Positions 63,785-64,000 of a stretch of DNA of 64,000 bases are shown piece by piece. How positions within the stretch are numbered: the first letter of the stretch is position 1; every line of letters begins with the position of its first letter. The stretch comes from Vibrio sp. SCSIO 43137 (GTDB lineage: Bacteria > Pseudomonadota > Gammaproteobacteria > Enterobacterales > Vibrionaceae). The stretch covers positions 2,294,001-2,358,000 of the forward strand of contig NZ_CP116383.1 in NCBI RefSeq assembly GCF_028201475.1. The letters are read 5' to 3'. Below the pieces are notes generated by a model that saw nothing but the letters and a program-made list of their open reading frames with translations, was not told where the DNA came from and ran no database searches. Position numbers and translations under genes: made by a program.

Positions 63785-64000
63785 ATGGGTCTTACAGCAG
63801 ATTTCAGAACATGGGATATTCGTGAAAACCTACGTGCAACAAACCTGAAGGGCAAAAACCTTGAGTTTGTTGATGATATGACTAAAGGCGAGATTCTTGC
63901 TCTGTTCCGCGCAGCTGAGCAGTTAGAACCTTTCATGAAAACAGGTTGTAACCTGATGGAAGGCAAAACGCTTTATACTCTTTTCTATCAACCATCTACC
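63785..64000 (+). CDS. Aspartate/ornithine carbamoyltransferase-family protein, 5' part
   Basis: The first 72 residues of a protein that continues beyond the window. AAGGAGT precedes the ATG. The sequence contains EFVDDMTKGEILALFRAAEQ and ends LYTLFYQPST, just at the place where the family has the carbamoyl-phosphate loop S-T-R-T-R, which is cut off. From the allantoin context it may act on oxalurate/oxamate or a ureide to make carbamoyl phosphate, but an ornithine- or YgeW-type enzyme cannot be excluded. Confidence 0.8.
   Translation, partial: MGLTADFRTWDIRENLRATNLKGKNLEFVDDMTKGEILALFRAAEQLEPFMKTGCNLMEGKTLYTLFYQPST

Noticed and set aside
1..64000. CRISPR arrays, tRNA or rRNA genes, intact insertion sequences, prophage genes
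   Set aside because: I looked for regular short repeats with spacers, cloverleaf-like segments, transposases and integrases and found none.

Overview
The window reads as a piece of a gamma-proteobacterial chromosome, most probably Vibrionaceae. The reasons are moderate GC content, a TonB2-type energy-transduction operon (DUF3450 protein, TtpC, ExbB, ExbD, TonB, TPR protein), several orphan periplasmic binding proteins, many chemotaxis receptors and consensus Fur boxes. This is inference from gene content; no rRNA or other species marker is present. I see no intact insertion sequence, integrase, CRISPR array, tRNA or rRNA.

Layout. 1-5950: the 3' part of dsdA (D-serine dehydratase), a GlxA-type regulator broken by an in-frame amber codon, a metallo-beta-lactamase-fold hydrolase, an orphan binding protein, and an XRE-cupin regulator followed by azlC-azlD (branched-chain amino acid export). 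5943-15096: a 9.1 kb block bracketed by a perfect 50-bp direct repeat of the 3' end of a binding-protein gene. It carries melA (alpha-galactosidase), a four-gene peptide-family ABC importer, and a MelR-like AraC regulator frameshifted by an 8-bp tandem duplication. Together these look like an alpha-galactoside uptake and hydrolysis islet. 15.0-19.7 kb: binding protein, EamA exporter divergent from a MocR regulator, and ada. 19.9-29.5 kb: HAD hydrolase, fecBCDE (ferric citrate importer behind a near-perfect Fur box), a periplasmic rhodanese, another orphan binding protein, a BCCT transporter, an OsmC protein and a LysR remnant.

29.6-42.5 kb is an iron-uptake region. The TonB2 operon, a siderophore ferric reductase, an AraC regulator, a TonB-dependent receptor and an FhuD/FhuB/FhuC importer lie together, with three more Fur-box candidates. 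The receptor would be energised by the TonB2 complex, the ABC proteins would take the siderophore across the inner membrane, and the reductase would release the iron. 42.6-45.7 kb is bioMNY (biotin ECF importer), a BPL_N amidotransferase-like protein and msrA. A frameshifted EamA transporter follows, again broken by an exact 8-bp tandem duplication.

46.9-58.2 kb holds two methyl-accepting chemotaxis proteins, small unknown proteins, an AraC regulator with an unknown TIM-barrel-like divergent partner, a decayed binding-protein remnant, an EAL-HDOD protein, and three Tad-type pseudopilin genes without the rest of the Tad machinery. 58.2-64.0 kb is the edge of a purine/ureide catabolism cluster: allB (allantoinase) with a candidate transcription-attenuating leader, aceA (isocitrate lyase), a 1.3 kb regulatory gap with four copies of a 17-bp operator-like motif, allE (ureidoglycine aminohydrolase) and the start of a carbamoyltransferase that runs off the window.

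The strongest leads for something new are the 50-bp-bracketed alpha-galactoside islet with its 21-bp-periodic TTCCGG sites, the allB leader, and the repeated motif between aceA and allE.
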